Source: Nocardioides scoriae
GTDB taxonomy: Bacteria; Actinomycetota; Actinomycetes; Propionibacteriales; Nocardioidaceae
NCBI RefSeq assembly: GCF_900104965.1
Contig: NZ_LT629757.1
Coordinates: forward strand, 2,542,001-2,606,000
Length of the DNA stretch: 64,000 nucleotides
Reading direction: 5' to 3'
Positions 45,600 through 56,254 of the stretch are shown piece after piece (the stretch's first letter is position 1; the number at the start of each line of letters is the position of its first letter). Made by a program: the position numbers and the translations under genes. The notes under the pieces are model-generated. The model did not search any database. It saw only the letters and a program-made list of their open reading frames with translations, and was not told the origin of the DNA.

Positions 45600-46322
45600 T
45601 CAGCGCCTGAGCGGGCTCGCCTCGGCGCCGCGGGCGTGGGCCTCGGCGGCGTAGAGCAGCCAGGCGTGGAGGCCGGCGCGGGTGCCGCCGGCGTACCCCC
45701 GCAGGTTGGACTCGTACTCCGCGCGCAGCGCGAGGTGCCCGGCCTCCGGCACCACGAGCGACGCCGGGTCGACCCCGCGGGCGACCAGCACCAGCCGCTC
45801 GGCGGCCCGCGCGACCAGGCCGTTGTGGGCCGAGAACGGCGCAGCGGCCACGACCTCGGCGTGGACGAGCGAGGCCACCAGCAGCGCCGGCACCCTGGTG
45901 GCGACCACGGCCTGCCCCAGGGACTGCAGCCGCGAGGCCGCCTCGGGCGTGGTGGGGCGACCGGGGTCGGCGGCCCCGGTCAGCGCGTGGATCCTCGCCA
46001 GCGCCTGCAGGGGCGAGCGGCCCAGCACCGGCACCAGACCGAGCAGCTCGGTGCTGACGCGCACCGCCGCCTGGGCCGGGGCGTCGCCCCCACCGTCGCG
46101 GACCTGCTCCAGGGTCGACCCCGACCCCTCGAGCACCGCGCTGGCGTGGGCGCCGCGCAGCAGCGAGTCGGCCGTCTGCTCGGGCGTGCTGCGGCGCAGG
46201 CCGCGGTCGCGGAGCAGGGCGTCGATGCCGTCGCGGGTCGCGGCGAAGGCCGACGGGACGCCCTCGAGGCCCTCGAGCCACCCGAGCGGGTCGGGCGAGA
46301 GGTCGGGGGGCGAGGAGGGCAC
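45600..46322 (-). CDS. Fic-fold protein with degenerate active site (Rv3662c type)
   Basis: A 240-residue helical protein. SAVLEG (61-66) matches the Fic inhibitory motif (S/T)xxxE(G/N). The active-site loop reads AAAPFSAHNGLVAR (about 159-172), where AMPylators have HPFxxGNGRxxR: the catalytic His is Ala, the first Gly is His, and the Arg of GNGR is Leu. The fold looks kept but AMP transfer is unlikely. GTG start, no good ribosome site, a possible TATA-like -10 just upstream (perhaps leaderless). Divergent from the methyltransferase at 46349. Confidence 0.7.
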   Translation of the reverse strand: MPSSPPDLSPDPLGWLEGLEGVPSAFAATRDGIDALLRDRGLRRSTPEQTADSLLRGAHASAVLEGSGSTLEQVRDGGGDAPAQAAVRVSTELLGLVPVLGRSPLQALARIHALTGAADPGRPTTPEAASRLQSLGQAVVATRVPALLVASLVHAEVVAAAPFSAHNGLVARAAERLVLVARGVDPASLVVPEAGHLALRAEYESNLRGYAGGTRAGLHAWLLYAAEAHARGAEASPLRR

Positions 46323-46348
46323 GGCTGGGAGGGTATCTTCGGCGCAGC

Positions 46349-47272
46349 ATGAGCGAGTCGAGCCCCACCCCCGCAGCGTCGTTCGGCTCCGTGGCCGACG
46401 CTTACGACCGAGCCCGGCCGTCCTACCCCGACGCCGCCGTCGACTGGCTGACCGGCGGGGGCCGCTCGCACGTCCTGGAGCTCGGCGCCGGCACCGGCAA
46501 GCTGACCGAGGTGCTGCACCGCCGCGGGCACCACGTGCTGGCCACCGACCCGCTCCCGCCGATGCTGCAGCTGCTCGGCCGCCGGGTGCCGGCGCCCCAC
46601 GTCGCCGCGGCCGCCGAGCACCTGCCGGTGCGCTCGCGCTCGGTCGACGCCGTCGTGTGCGGCCAGTCCTTCCACTGGTTCGACCACGACCGCGCGCTGC
46701 TCGAGGCGGCGCGGGTGCTGCGTCCCGGCGGCGTGATCGCCCTGGCCTGGAACGGCCTCGACACCTCGATCCCCTGGGTCAAGCGCCTCGACCGGCTGAT
46801 CTCGCCGCAGGCCGACCCCGCCCTGGCCCGTCCCGATGCCCGCACCGCGGAGCGCGCCGACCCGCTCATGGGCACGCCGTACTTCGGCTTCGTGGACACC
46901 GCGTCGTTCCGGATCTGGGCCACCCACACCCGCGCCACCCTGCTCGACCTCGCGCGCTCGGTCTCCCACGTCGCGACCATGTCGCCGACCGCCCGCGACC
47001 GCGTCCTGGCCCAGGTCGGCGCGCTGTACGACGACTACGGCCGCGGCCACGACGGCATGCAGGTGCCCTACGTGACCCGCTGCTACCGCGCCGTCGTGCG
47101 CCACCAGGAGCTGCCGCCGGAGGAGACCGCCCGGCCGGAGCAGCCGCCGCGGCCGCAGCGCTCCGGGGCCGACATCCCCCCGCCGGGCCTCGAGGACGAC
47201 GGCGAGCCCACCGGTCCGATCACCCGGGAGCCGCCCGAGGACCCCGGCATGCAGCTCATCGACTTCCGGTAG
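46349..47272 (+). CDS. Class I SAM-dependent methyltransferase
   Basis: A 307-residue methyltransferase_11-type enzyme: SAM loop VLELGAGTGKLTEVL (42-56), ATDPLPPM at strand 2, and FHWFDHDRALLEAARVLRPGGVIAL. The last 60 residues are Pro/Glu-rich. It ends 4 nt before the histidine kinase gene, so the two are probably one transcript. Substrate unknown. Confidence 0.88.
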   Translation: MSESSPTPAASFGSVADAYDRARPSYPDAAVDWLTGGGRSHVLELGAGTGKLTEVLHRRGHHVLATDPLPPMLQLLGRRVPAPHVAAAAEHLPVRSRSVDAVVCGQSFHWFDHDRALLEAARVLRPGGVIALAWNGLDTSIPWVKRLDRLISPQADPALARPDARTAERADPLMGTPYFGFVDTASFRIWATHTRATLLDLARSVSHVATMSPTARDRVLAQVGALYDDYGRGHDGMQVPYVTRCYRAVVRHQELPPEETARPEQPPRPQRSGADIPPPGLEDDGEPTGPITREPPEDPGMQLIDFR

Positions 47273-47276
47273 TCCC

Positions 47277-48431
47277 GTGGTCCTCGACGCCCTGCGCGCC
47301 CGCTGGCACGACCGCCGCGCGGGCGCGCGCACCGGCCCGCAGCTGGGCTCGGACGCCGACGTCGCGACCTTCCGCACCCTGCACACCGCCTCGCTGGCCT
47401 CACCGGCGCTGCGCCGCGGGCTGACCGAGGAGTCGGCCGAGCGGGCGCTGCGCCACCTGCGCAGCCTGCTCGGCACCGCGGCGGTCGCCCTGGCCGACAC
47501 CGAGCGCCTGCTGGGGTACGACGGCCTGTCGCGCCACCACGCCGACCACGCGGAGCAGCTGGCCGCACGCGCGGTGGCCGGCAGCCGCACGGTCGTCGCC
47601 GGGCGCGACGAGCTGGCCTGCGCGACCGAGGGCTGCCTGGTGCGCCACGCCATCGCCAGCCCGCTGGTCATCGACGACCGGGTCGCGGGCGCGCTGGTCG
47701 CGCTGGCCGAGTCGCCCTCGGCCAACCTGCTGCGCGCCACCGAGGAGGTCGCTGCGTGGGCCTCGGGCCAGCTGGAGCTGGCCGAGCTCGACGAGCAGCG
47801 CCACCGGCTCTCGCGCGCCGAGGTGCGGGCGCTGCGGGCCCAGATCAGCCCCCACTTCGTCTACAACTCCCTGGGCGCGATCGCCTCCTTCGTCCGCACC
47901 GACCCCGACCGGGCCCGCGAGCTGCTGCTGGAGTTCGCCGACTTCACCCGCTACTCCTTCCGCCAGCACGGCGAGTTCACGACGCTGGCCGAGGAGCTGC
48001 GCTCCATCGAGCGCTACCTGCTGCTCGAGCAAGCCCGCTTCGGCGACCGGCTCCGGGTGCGGCTCCAGGTCGCCCCCGAGGTGCTGGGCGTGAGCATCCC
48101 CTTCCTGTGCCTGCAGCCGCTGGTCGAGAACGCCGTCAAGCACGGGCTCGAGGCGGCCTCCGGCGGCGGCACCATCACCATCGAGGCCCGCGACGTCGAC
48201 CGCGAGTGCGTGATCGCGGTCGAGGACGACGGCGCCGGTCAGGACCCCGAGCGGATCCGCGAGGTGCTGGCGGGCGAGTCGACGGGCGACTCCGTGGGAC
48301 TCGCCAACGTCGACGAGAGGCTGCGCACGACGTTCGGCGACGACTACGGTCTGGTCGTGGAGACCGCACCCGGCGCCGGCACCAGGGTCGTCGTGCGCGT
48401 CCCCAAGTTCGCGCCCGGGACGACCCCGTGA
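47277..48431 (+). CDS. Cytosolic LytS/BtsS-type sensor histidine kinase
   Basis: A 384-residue kinase of the His_kinase/HATPase type. It has no membrane segment: residues 30-165 look like a GAF domain with CATEGC cysteines (115-120) that could sense a ligand or metal. The phospho-acceptor His193 lies in RAQISPHFVYNSL; the ATP lid is PLVENAVKHGLEAASGGG and DDGAGQDPERI. GTG start. The GTGA overlap with the LytTR gene fixes the pair. E. coli relatives sense pyruvate through membrane domains; the soluble form here suggests an internal signal. Confidence 0.9.
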   Translation: MVLDALRARWHDRRAGARTGPQLGSDADVATFRTLHTASLASPALRRGLTEESAERALRHLRSLLGTAAVALADTERLLGYDGLSRHHADHAEQLAARAVAGSRTVVAGRDELACATEGCLVRHAIASPLVIDDRVAGALVALAESPSANLLRATEEVAAWASGQLELAELDEQRHRLSRAEVRALRAQISPHFVYNSLGAIASFVRTDPDRARELLLEFADFTRYSFRQHGEFTTLAEELRSIERYLLLEQARFGDRLRVRLQVAPEVLGVSIPFLCLQPLVENAVKHGLEAASGGGTITIEARDVDRECVIAVEDDGAGQDPERIREVLAGESTGDSVGLANVDERLRTTFGDDYGLVVETAPGAGTRVVVRVPKFAPGTTP

Positions 48432-49198
48432 GCTCGTCGGCCGCCCCGGCCACCGGGTCGGGCACGGCTCCCGCCGCCGAGGAGCCGGGGCTGCGCGTCC
48501 TGGTCATCGACGACGAGCGCCCGGCGCTCGACGAGCTCGGCTACCTGCTCGGCCGCGACCCCCGGGTGGGCGAGGTGCACGCCACCGGCTCCCCCACCGA
48601 GGCGCTGCGGCTGCTGCAGCACCTCGAGGTCGACGCGGTCTTCCTCGACGTCCAGATGCCCGGCCTCAGCGGCATCGACCTGGCCCAGGTGCTGACCCGC
48701 TTCCGCACGCCCCCGGCCCTGGTCTTCGTGACCGCCCACGACGAGCACGCCGTGGAGGCCTTCGACCTCGACGCCGTCGACTACGTCCTCAAGCCGGTGC
48801 GCGAGCAGCGGCTGGCCGACGCCGTGCGACGCGTGGTCGCCCACGCCCGGCCCGAGGCCGTGGCGCAGGAGCAGGTGCCCGTCGAGCGCGGCGGCGTCAC
48901 CCGGTTCGTGCCTGTCGCCCAGATCCGCTACGTCGAGGCCGAGGGCGACTACGCCCGGCTGCACACCGGCGAGGAGAGCCACCTGCTGCGGGTGCCGCTC
49001 GGCCAGCTCGAGCAGGAGTGGGCCGAGGCCGGCTTCGTGCGGATCCACCGCTCCCTGCTCATCTCCACGGCGTACGTCGAGGAGCTGCGGGTGGACTCCG
49101 GGCGCTGCTCGGTCGTGGTCGGCGGACGGGAGCTGCAGGTCAGCCGCCGCCACACCCGCGAGCTGCGCGACCTGCTGGTGCGCCGGGCCCGGCCGTGA
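48428..49198 (+). CDS. LytTR-family response regulator
   Basis: A 256-residue regulator: receiver domain with acidic pocket IDDE, phospho-acceptor Asp74 in VFLDVQMPG and Lys in YVLKPV, then a LytTR DNA-binding domain (RFVPVAQIRYVEAEGDYARLHTGEESHLLRVPL ... FVRIHRSLLI). It probably controls the symporter genes that follow. The GTG at 48428 overlaps the kinase stop and its own stop overlaps the next start. Confidence 0.93.
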   Translation: MSSSAAPATGSGTAPAAEEPGLRVLVIDDERPALDELGYLLGRDPRVGEVHATGSPTEALRLLQHLEVDAVFLDVQMPGLSGIDLAQVLTRFRTPPALVFVTAHDEHAVEAFDLDAVDYVLKPVREQRLADAVRRVVAHARPEAVAQEQVPVERGGVTRFVPVAQIRYVEAEGDYARLHTGEESHLLRVPLGQLEQEWAEAGFVRIHRSLLISTAYVEELRVDSGRCSVVVGGRELQVSRRHTRELRDLLVRRARP

Positions 49199-49581
49199 CC
49201 GACCCGACCGGCGGGCCCCCGGCCCGCGTCCGGGTCACCAGCCCCCGCACCGCCCGGCCGCGCCTGGGCCCGCGACCCAGCCCGGCCTCGGAGATCGACG
49301 CGCAGAGCGAGCTCGGCGAGATCTACCTGCGCACCCTGCTGCGCGCCCAGCTGCGACTGGGCCTGGGCGTGCTGCTGGCGCTCGCGCTCACCATCGGGCT
49401 GCTGCCGCTGGCGTTCTGGCTGGTGCCGTGGCTGACCGAGGTGCACGTGCTGGGCATGCCGCTGTCGTGGGGCGTGCTGGCCTTCGGCTGCTACCCCGTG
49501 CTGGTGCTGCTGGCCTGGCGCTACGTGCGGCTGGCCGAGCGCAACGAGCGCGCTTTCGCCCGCGTCGTCGAGCGGACCTGA
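49195..49581 (+). CDS. Two-helix membrane protein, symporter partner
   Basis: A 128-residue protein with two membrane helices (about 55-78 and 87-108) and the sequence LGEIYLRTLLRAQLRLGLGVLLALALTIGLLPLAFWLVP. Its position directly before a sodium/solute symporter, with overlaps on both sides, mirrors the DUF485-ActP pair at 51297-53299, so it is likely a small accessory subunit. Confidence 0.8.
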   Translation: MTDPTGGPPARVRVTSPRTARPRLGPRPSPASEIDAQSELGEIYLRTLLRAQLRLGLGVLLALALTIGLLPLAFWLVPWLTEVHVLGMPLSWGVLAFGCYPVLVLLAWRYVRLAERNERAFARVVERT

Positions 49582-51122
49582 TGGACCCCGGCGCCGCCGC
49601 CGGCGAGGGCAACCTGGTCCTGGGGCTGGTCGCGGTCGCGCTGGTGACGGTCGCGACGCTGGCCATCGGCAGCTGGGGGCTGCGCCTCTCGCGCACCACC
49701 TCGGACTTCTTCGTCGCCTCGCGCTCGGTGCGCCCCGGCCTCAACGCCTCGGCGATCAGCGGGGAGTACCTCTCGGGCGCCTCCTTCCTCGGCATCGCCG
49801 GTCTCGTGCTCAGCAACGGCGCCGAGATGCTCTGGTACCCCGTCGGCTGGACCGCGGGCTACCTCGTGCTGCTCTGCCTGGTGGCCGCTCCGCTGCGGCG
49901 CTCGGGGGCCTACACGCTGCCCGACTTCGCCGAGGCCCGGCTGCGCTCGCGAGGGGTGCGCCGCGCCAGCTCGCTGCTGGTGGTGGCGATCGGGTGGCTC
50001 TACCTGATGCCGCAGTTCCAGGGCGCCGGCGTCGCCCTGGAGACGACCACCGGGCTGCCGCCGTGGTCCGGCGGCCTGGCGGTCGCGGTGGTGGTGCTGC
50101 TCAACGTGCTGGCCGGCGGGATGCGCTCGGTGACCTTCGTCCAGGCCTTCCAGTACTGGCTGAAGCTGACCGCGCTGCTCGTCCCGCTGGTCTTCCTCGT
50201 GGTGGTGTGGATCGGCGACGGCGCCCGGTCGCCGGCCGACCCGTCGCTGCTGGTCGGGGGCGCCGACGGCCTGGCCTGGGCCGACCCGATCGACTTCGCG
50301 GGCGACCACCCGCTGTACTCGACGTACTCCCTCATGGTGGCGACGTTCCTGGGCGTCATGGGCCTGCCCCACGTGGTGGTGCGCTACTACACCAACCCCG
50401 ACGGCCGGGCCGCGCGGCAGACCACGCTGACGGTGCTGGCGATGCTCGGGCTGTTCTACGTCGTCCCGCCGGTGTACGGCGCGCTCGGACGCCTCTACGC
50501 CCCCGACCTCGCGGCGGGTGGCAGCGACTCCGTGGTGCTGGCGCTGCCGGCCCGCATGGTCGGTGGCCTGGGCGGCGACCTGCTCGTCGCGCTGCTGACC
50601 GCGGGGGCGTTCGCGGCCTTCCTCGCGACCTCGTCGGGGCTGACGGTCGCGGTGGCCGGCGTGCTGACCCAGGACGTGACCGCCAAGCGGCTCGAGCCGG
50701 TGACCGGCTTCCGGGTGGCGGCCGTGGTCGCCGTGGTGGTGCCCTTCTCGCTGGCGTTCCTGGCCCGCGACGTGGGCGTGGCCACGGTGGTGGGACTGGC
50801 CTTCGCGATGGCCGCGGCCACCTTCTGCCCGCTGCTGCTGCTCGGGATCTGGTGGCGCGGCCTGACCGCGACCGGCGCGCTGGCCGGGCTGGTGGTCGGC
50901 GGGGCGCTGACGGGCGCGGCCGTGCTCGATAACCTGCTCGTCGACCGGCAGAGCGGCTGGCTGGCGGCGCTGGTCGGGCAGCCCGCCGCGTGGGCGGTGC
51001 CGGCGGCGTTCGCCACCATGGTCCTGGTCTCGCGGGCCACCCGCTCGCGCGTCCCGGCCCACGCCTCGCGGTTCATGGTCCGGCTGCACACCCCCGAGCA
51101 CGTCCAGCTCGACCGCGACTGA
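49581..51122 (+). CDS. Sodium:solute symporter (ActP/MctP-like), first copy
   Basis: A 513-residue SSS-family transporter with about 13 helices: SGEYLSGASFLGIAGLV (sodium-site region), GGMRSVTFVQAFQYWLK and GLPHVVVRYYTNPDGR. ATG 49581 sits inside the previous stop (TGATG). It is transcribed with the two-component genes and is probably their target and/or co-sensor. A monocarboxylate such as acetate, pyruvate or lactate is the likely substrate from family and the nearby acs. Confidence 0.9.
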   Translation: MDPGAAAGEGNLVLGLVAVALVTVATLAIGSWGLRLSRTTSDFFVASRSVRPGLNASAISGEYLSGASFLGIAGLVLSNGAEMLWYPVGWTAGYLVLLCLVAAPLRRSGAYTLPDFAEARLRSRGVRRASSLLVVAIGWLYLMPQFQGAGVALETTTGLPPWSGGLAVAVVVLLNVLAGGMRSVTFVQAFQYWLKLTALLVPLVFLVVVWIGDGARSPADPSLLVGGADGLAWADPIDFAGDHPLYSTYSLMVATFLGVMGLPHVVVRYYTNPDGRAARQTTLTVLAMLGLFYVVPPVYGALGRLYAPDLAAGGSDSVVLALPARMVGGLGGDLLVALLTAGAFAAFLATSSGLTVAVAGVLTQDVTAKRLEPVTGFRVAAVVAVVVPFSLAFLARDVGVATVVGLAFAMAAATFCPLLLLGIWWRGLTATGALAGLVVGGALTGAAVLDNLLVDRQSGWLAALVGQPAAWAVPAAFATMVLVSRATRSRVPAHASRFMVRLHTPEHVQLDRD

Positions 51123-51249
51123 CGCGGCCCGGTCCCCGGAGCGGCCGGGCGACCGCTCGTCGCGCGGGAGCGACCGTTCGCCGACTGCTCGCCCCCGCCC
51201 GCCGCGTGGGGGTCGCGCGGCCCTGCCGCGCGGCCCACGTCGGTGGCAC

Positions 51250-51265
51250 GGTGACGTCGATCACA
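51250..51265. promoter_or_regulatory. CRP-like site upstream of the DUF485-actP unit
   Basis: GGTGA-CGTCGA-TCACA matches the CRP consensus at nine of ten positions and lies 32-47 nt before the DUF485 start, in an otherwise plain 174-nt intergenic gap. Confidence 0.6.
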
Positions 51266-51296
51266 GCCCGACTCCCGCTGCTCCGAAGGGTGCCCC

Positions 51297-51674
51297 ATGA
51301 CCGAGACCGACGCCGCCGCCCAGGCGGCTCGCCACGACCCCGTCTACGACCGGCTGCACGAGACGGCCGAGTTCGCCGAGCTCCGCCGTCGCTACCGGGG
51401 GTTCGTCTTCCCCGCGACCGCGGCGTTCCTGGTGTGGTACCTGCTCTACGTCGTCCTCAGCAACTGGGCGCCCGGCTTCATGGGGGCCAAGCTGTTCGGC
51501 AACATCAACGTGGCGCTGGTCTTCGGCCTGCTGCAGTTCGTGACGACGTTCCTGCTGGCCTACCTCTACAGCTCCTACTCCAACCGCAAGCTCGACCCGC
51601 TGGCCCGCCAGCTCAACGAGGAGTACGAGCGCGGTCGCCGCGGCGGCTCGGACGAGCGGGAGGCCCGGGCATGA
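51297..51674 (+). CDS. DUF485 inner-membrane protein (YjcH type)
   Basis: A 125-residue protein with two helices ([38 protein letters not shown]) and the [13 protein letters not shown] motif of DUF485. It is the standard partner of ActP. ATGA overlap with actP. A ribosome site GAAGGG precedes the ATG. Confidence 0.93.
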   Translation: MTETDAAAQAARHDPVYDRLHETAEFAELRRRYRGFVFPATAAFLVWYLLYVVLSNWAPGFMGAKLFGNINVALVFGLLQFVTTFLLAYLYSSYSNRKLDPLARQLNEEYERGRRGGSDEREARA

Positions 51675-53299
51675 ACCACCAGGTGCTGACCACGACCCTG
51701 TTCCTCGCCGTCGTCGCGCTGACGATCGGCATCACCTTCTGGGCCAGCCGGCAGTCCTCCGGCGCGGCCGACTACTACGCCGGCGGGCGCAACTTCTCCG
51801 GCTTCCAGAACGGCCTGGCCATCGGCGGCGACTACATGTCGGCCGCGTCGTTCCTCGGCATCTCCGGCGCCATCGCGCTTTCGGGCTACGACGGCTTCCT
51901 CTACTCCATCGGCTTCCTCGTGGCCTGGCTGGTGGCGCTGCTCCTGGTCGCAGAGGTGCTGCGCAACTCGGGCCGCTACACGATGGCCGACCAGCTGGCG
52001 TACCGCATGAAGCAGCGCCCCGTGCGCACCGCGGCCGCCACCTCGACCGTCGTGGTCTCGATCTTCTACCTGCTCGCGCAGATGGTCGGTGCCGGTGCGC
52101 TGGTCTCGCTGCTGCTCGGCGTCGACGGCCGGTTCGCCACCAACGTCACCATCTTCGGCGTCGGCATCCTCATGGTCTTCTACGTGACCGTCGGCGGCAT
52201 GAAGGGCACCACCTGGGTCCAGATCGTCAAGGCCGTGCTGCTGATGGCCGGCTCCGCGCTGATCGTGGTGCTGGTGCTCGCGCAGTTCAGCTTCAACCTC
52301 TCCGACCTGCTCGGCACCGCCGCCAGCAACAGCGGCAAGGGCTCGGCGTTCCTGGAGCCCGGCCTGAAGTACGGCGTCTCGACCACCAGCAAGATCGACT
52401 TCCTGTCCCTCGGCCTCGCGCTGGTGCTCGGCACGGCCGGCCTGCCGCACATCCTGATCCGCTTCTACACCACCCCGACCTCGCGGGACGCCCGCAAGTC
52501 GGTGCTGTGGGCGATCGGCCTGATCGGCGTGTTCTACCTGTTCACGCTGGTCCTGGGCTTCGGTGCCGCCGCGCTGCTGGGCGACTCCGACAAGGAGCGC
52601 GTCACCGCCTCGGGCGGCAACCTGGCCTCGCCGCTGCTCGCCGAGACCGTGGGTGGTGGCTCCGGCTCCACCGGCGGCGCCATCCTGCTCGCGGTGATCG
52701 CCGCGGTCGCCTTCGCCACCATCCTCGCGGTGGTCGCCGGACTGACCCTGACCTCGAGCGTCAGCGTCGCCCACGACCTCTACAACAGCGTGTGGCGCAA
52801 GGGCGAGGCCACCGAGAAGGAGGAGCTCAAGGTCGCCCGGATCGCCGCGGGCGCCATCGGCCTGGTCGCCATCATCCTGGCCATCCCGGCCCAGAAGCTC
52901 AACATCGCCTTCCTGGTGGCGCTGGCCTTCGCCATCGCGGCCTCGGCCAACCTGCCGGCCATCGTCTACAACATGTTCTGGAAGCGCTTCAACACGCGCG
53001 GCGCGGTCTGGAGCATCTACGGCGGCCTGGTCAGCTCGGTCGGCCTGGTGATCTTCTCGCCCATCATGTCTGGCAAGACGGACGCCGCGACCGGCGCCAA
53101 CCTGTCGCTGCTGCCGGCCTCGATCGACATCTCGTGGTTCCCCCTGGAGAACCCCGGCATCGTGTCGATCCCGCTCGGCTTCCTGCTCGGCTACCTGGGC
53201 TCGATCACGTCCAAGGAGCCCGAGGCGGTCGACCGCTACACCGAGCTCGAGGTGCGGGCGCTCACCGGCGCCGGCGCCGAGGCCTCGGTCCAGCACTGA
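51671..53299 (+). CDS. actP: Cation/acetate symporter
   Basis: A 542-residue SSS-family carrier close to E. coli Act[53 protein letters not shown], and [21 protein letters not shown]. About 13 helices. It is followed by a strong terminator and then acs, forming an uptake-and-activation pair for acetate. Separate from the first symporter, it has its own CRP-like promoter site. Confidence 0.93.
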   Translation: MNHQVLTTTLFLAVVALTIGITFWASRQSSGAADYYAGGRNFSGFQNGLAIGGDYMSAASFLGISGAIALSGYDGFLYSIGFLVAWLVALLLVAEVLRNSGRYTMADQLAYRMKQRPVRTAAATSTVVVSIFYLLAQMVGAGALVSLLLGVDGRFATNVTIFGVGILMVFYVTVGGMKGTTWVQIVKAVLLMAGSALIVVLVLAQFSFNLSDLLGTAASNSGKGSAFLEPGLKYGVSTTSKIDFLSLGLALVLGTAGLPHILIRFYTTPTSRDARKSVLWAIGLIGVFYLFTLVLGFGAAALLGDSDKERVTASGGNLASPLLAETVGGGSGSTGGAILLAVIAAVAFATILAVVAGLTLTSSVSVAHDLYNSVWRKGEATEKEELKVARIAAGAIGLVAIILAIPAQKLNIAFLVALAFAIAASANLPAIVYNMFWKRFNTRGAVWSIYGGLVSSVGLVIFSPIMSGKTDAATGANLSLLPASIDISWFPLENPGIVSIPLGFLLGYLGSITSKEPEAVDRYTELEVRALTGAGAEASVQH

Positions 53300-53337
53300 C
53301 CGAGGGTCCGTTCCCGCAGCACCCGCACGACCCGCGA

Positions 53338-53383
53338 GCCCCGCCGCGGACGCACCTGATCGGAGGGTCGTCCGCGGCGGGGC
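53338..53383 (+). terminator. Terminator after actP
   Basis: A perfect 15-bp stem, GCCCCGCCGCGGACG (53338-53352) with 53369-53383, loop 16 nt, 39 nt past the actP stop. Confidence 0.75.
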
Positions 53384-53405
53384 GCGGGAGTAGGTTCGCC
53401 ACGAG

Positions 53406-53421
53406 CGTGAGGCGTGTCACC
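53406..53421. promoter_or_regulatory. CRP-like site upstream of acs
   Basis: CGTGA-GGCGTG-TCACC holds a perfect GTGA-N6-TCAC core, 25-40 nt before the acs start. The close spacing would make a bound CRP a repressor, or the transcript leader is very short. Confidence 0.45.
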
Positions 53422-53445
53422 CCGACGAAGAGGAGATCCGAGTCC

Positions 53446-55449
<2,004 letters not shown>

Positions 55450-55471
55450 GCCCCCACCACGTGCGTCGTGC

Positions 55472-55499
55472 GCCCCCGGCCGCTCCTGCGGCCGGGGGC
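55472..55499. terminator. Bidirectional terminator between acs and the FMN reductase gene
   Basis: A perfect 12-bp stem GCCCCCGGCCGC with TCCT loop, centred between two convergent stops. Confidence 0.8.
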
Positions 55500-55521
55500 T
55501 GCGACGTCTCGGGTCCGGGCC

Positions 55522-56070
55522 TCAGGCCGCGGGACGCTCGCGACCCGCGTCGACCAACCGGCCGACCAGGGTGCGCAGCGCGGTCTCGACCTCGGCGTCG
55601 GCGATCCGGCCGTCGACCACGGTCTCGTGCACCGTCGCGACGCCGACGGCGTCCTCCAGCGGCACGGCGCCGGCGACGCGGAGCACCTTCACGAGGTCCT
55701 CGCGGGCCCACTGGGCACCCCGGGGGGACGGGCTGACCGAGACGACCGCGGCGGGCAGGCCGTCCAGCGGCGAGGCGCCGCGCGGCCGCGAGGCCCAGTC
55801 GACCGCGTTCTTGAGCACGCCGGGGATCGAGCCGTTGTACTCCGGCGTGGCCACGACCAGCGCGTCCGCGCCGCGCAGCGCCTCGCGGAAGGCCACGACC
55901 GCCGCGGGGGCGTCGTCGCCGTCGAGGTCCTGGTCGTAGTGCGGGAGGTCCGCCAGGCCGTCGTACGCCGCGGCCTCGACGCCGGCGGGCAGCAGCGCCG
56001 GCAGCGTGCCGACCAGTTCCCCGGTCCAGGAGCCGGTGCGCAGGCTGCCGACGAGCATCAGGATCTTCAT
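55522..56070 (-). CDS. NADPH-dependent FMN reductase (SsuE/YieF-like)
   Basis: A 182-residue flavodoxin-like reductase: LVGSLRTGSWTGELVGTL at the FMN phosphate site and TPEYNGSIPGVLKNAVDW, the family hallmark. Cytoplasmic; reduces FMN, quinones or similar. ATG 56070 has AGAGGA; the longer frame upstream lacks one and runs through the operator palindrome. At least two regulatory palindromes lie in its promoter, suggesting stress-inducible expression. Confidence 0.92.
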   Translation of the reverse strand: MKILMLVGSLRTGSWTGELVGTLPALLPAGVEAAAYDGLADLPHYDQDLDGDDAPAAVVAFREALRGADALVVATPEYNGSIPGVLKNAVDWASRPRGASPLDGLPAAVVSVSPSPRGAQWAREDLVKVLRVAGAVPLEDAVGVATVHETVVDGRIADAEVETALRTLVGRLVDAGRERPAA

Positions 56071-56096
56071 GGGGGTCCTCTTCCGTTGCCGAGACG

Positions 56097-56110
56097 CTTG
56101 AACGTTCAAG
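56097..56110. promoter_or_regulatory. Perfect palindrome CTTGAACGTTCAAG upstream of the FMN reductase gene
   Basis: A 14-bp perfect dyad 27-40 nt before the start, typical in size and A/T content of MarR-family or similar dimer operators. A GTGA-N6-TCAC CRP-like dyad (CGTGA-ACCGCG-TCACG) follows at 56138-56153. Confidence 0.6.
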
Positions 56111-56160
56111 AGAACCCGCACCGGCCGCCGTCTGTTCCGTGAACCGCGTCACGCCGCCAC

Positions 56161-56236
56161 GCATGTAACGCTCCGTTCCAGTGCCTGAGTGCCCGCCCAG
56201 ACGGGTGTACGGCGCTGGTAACGGAGCGTTACATGC
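56161..56236. repeat. Inverted repeat carrying two TAACG-type half operators
   Basis: Arms 56161-56181 and 56215-56236 are complementary (17 bp, one bulged A, 4 bp). The right arm holds GTAACG-GAG-CGTTAC, itself a perfect dyad, and the left arm a near copy (GTAACG-CTC-CGTTCC). It starts 19 nt past the terC stop, so it may act as a terminator. The inner dyads look like TetR-family operators for the FMN reductase promoter. Confidence 0.6.
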
Positions 56237-56254
56237 GGCGGGGCGGACCCGGCC

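Noticed and set aside
45332-45610. Small plus-strand gene in the 45.3-kb gap
   Set aside because: An AGGAGG-like stretch at about 45370 has no start codon at the right distance, and the frame composition is unlike neighbouring genes.
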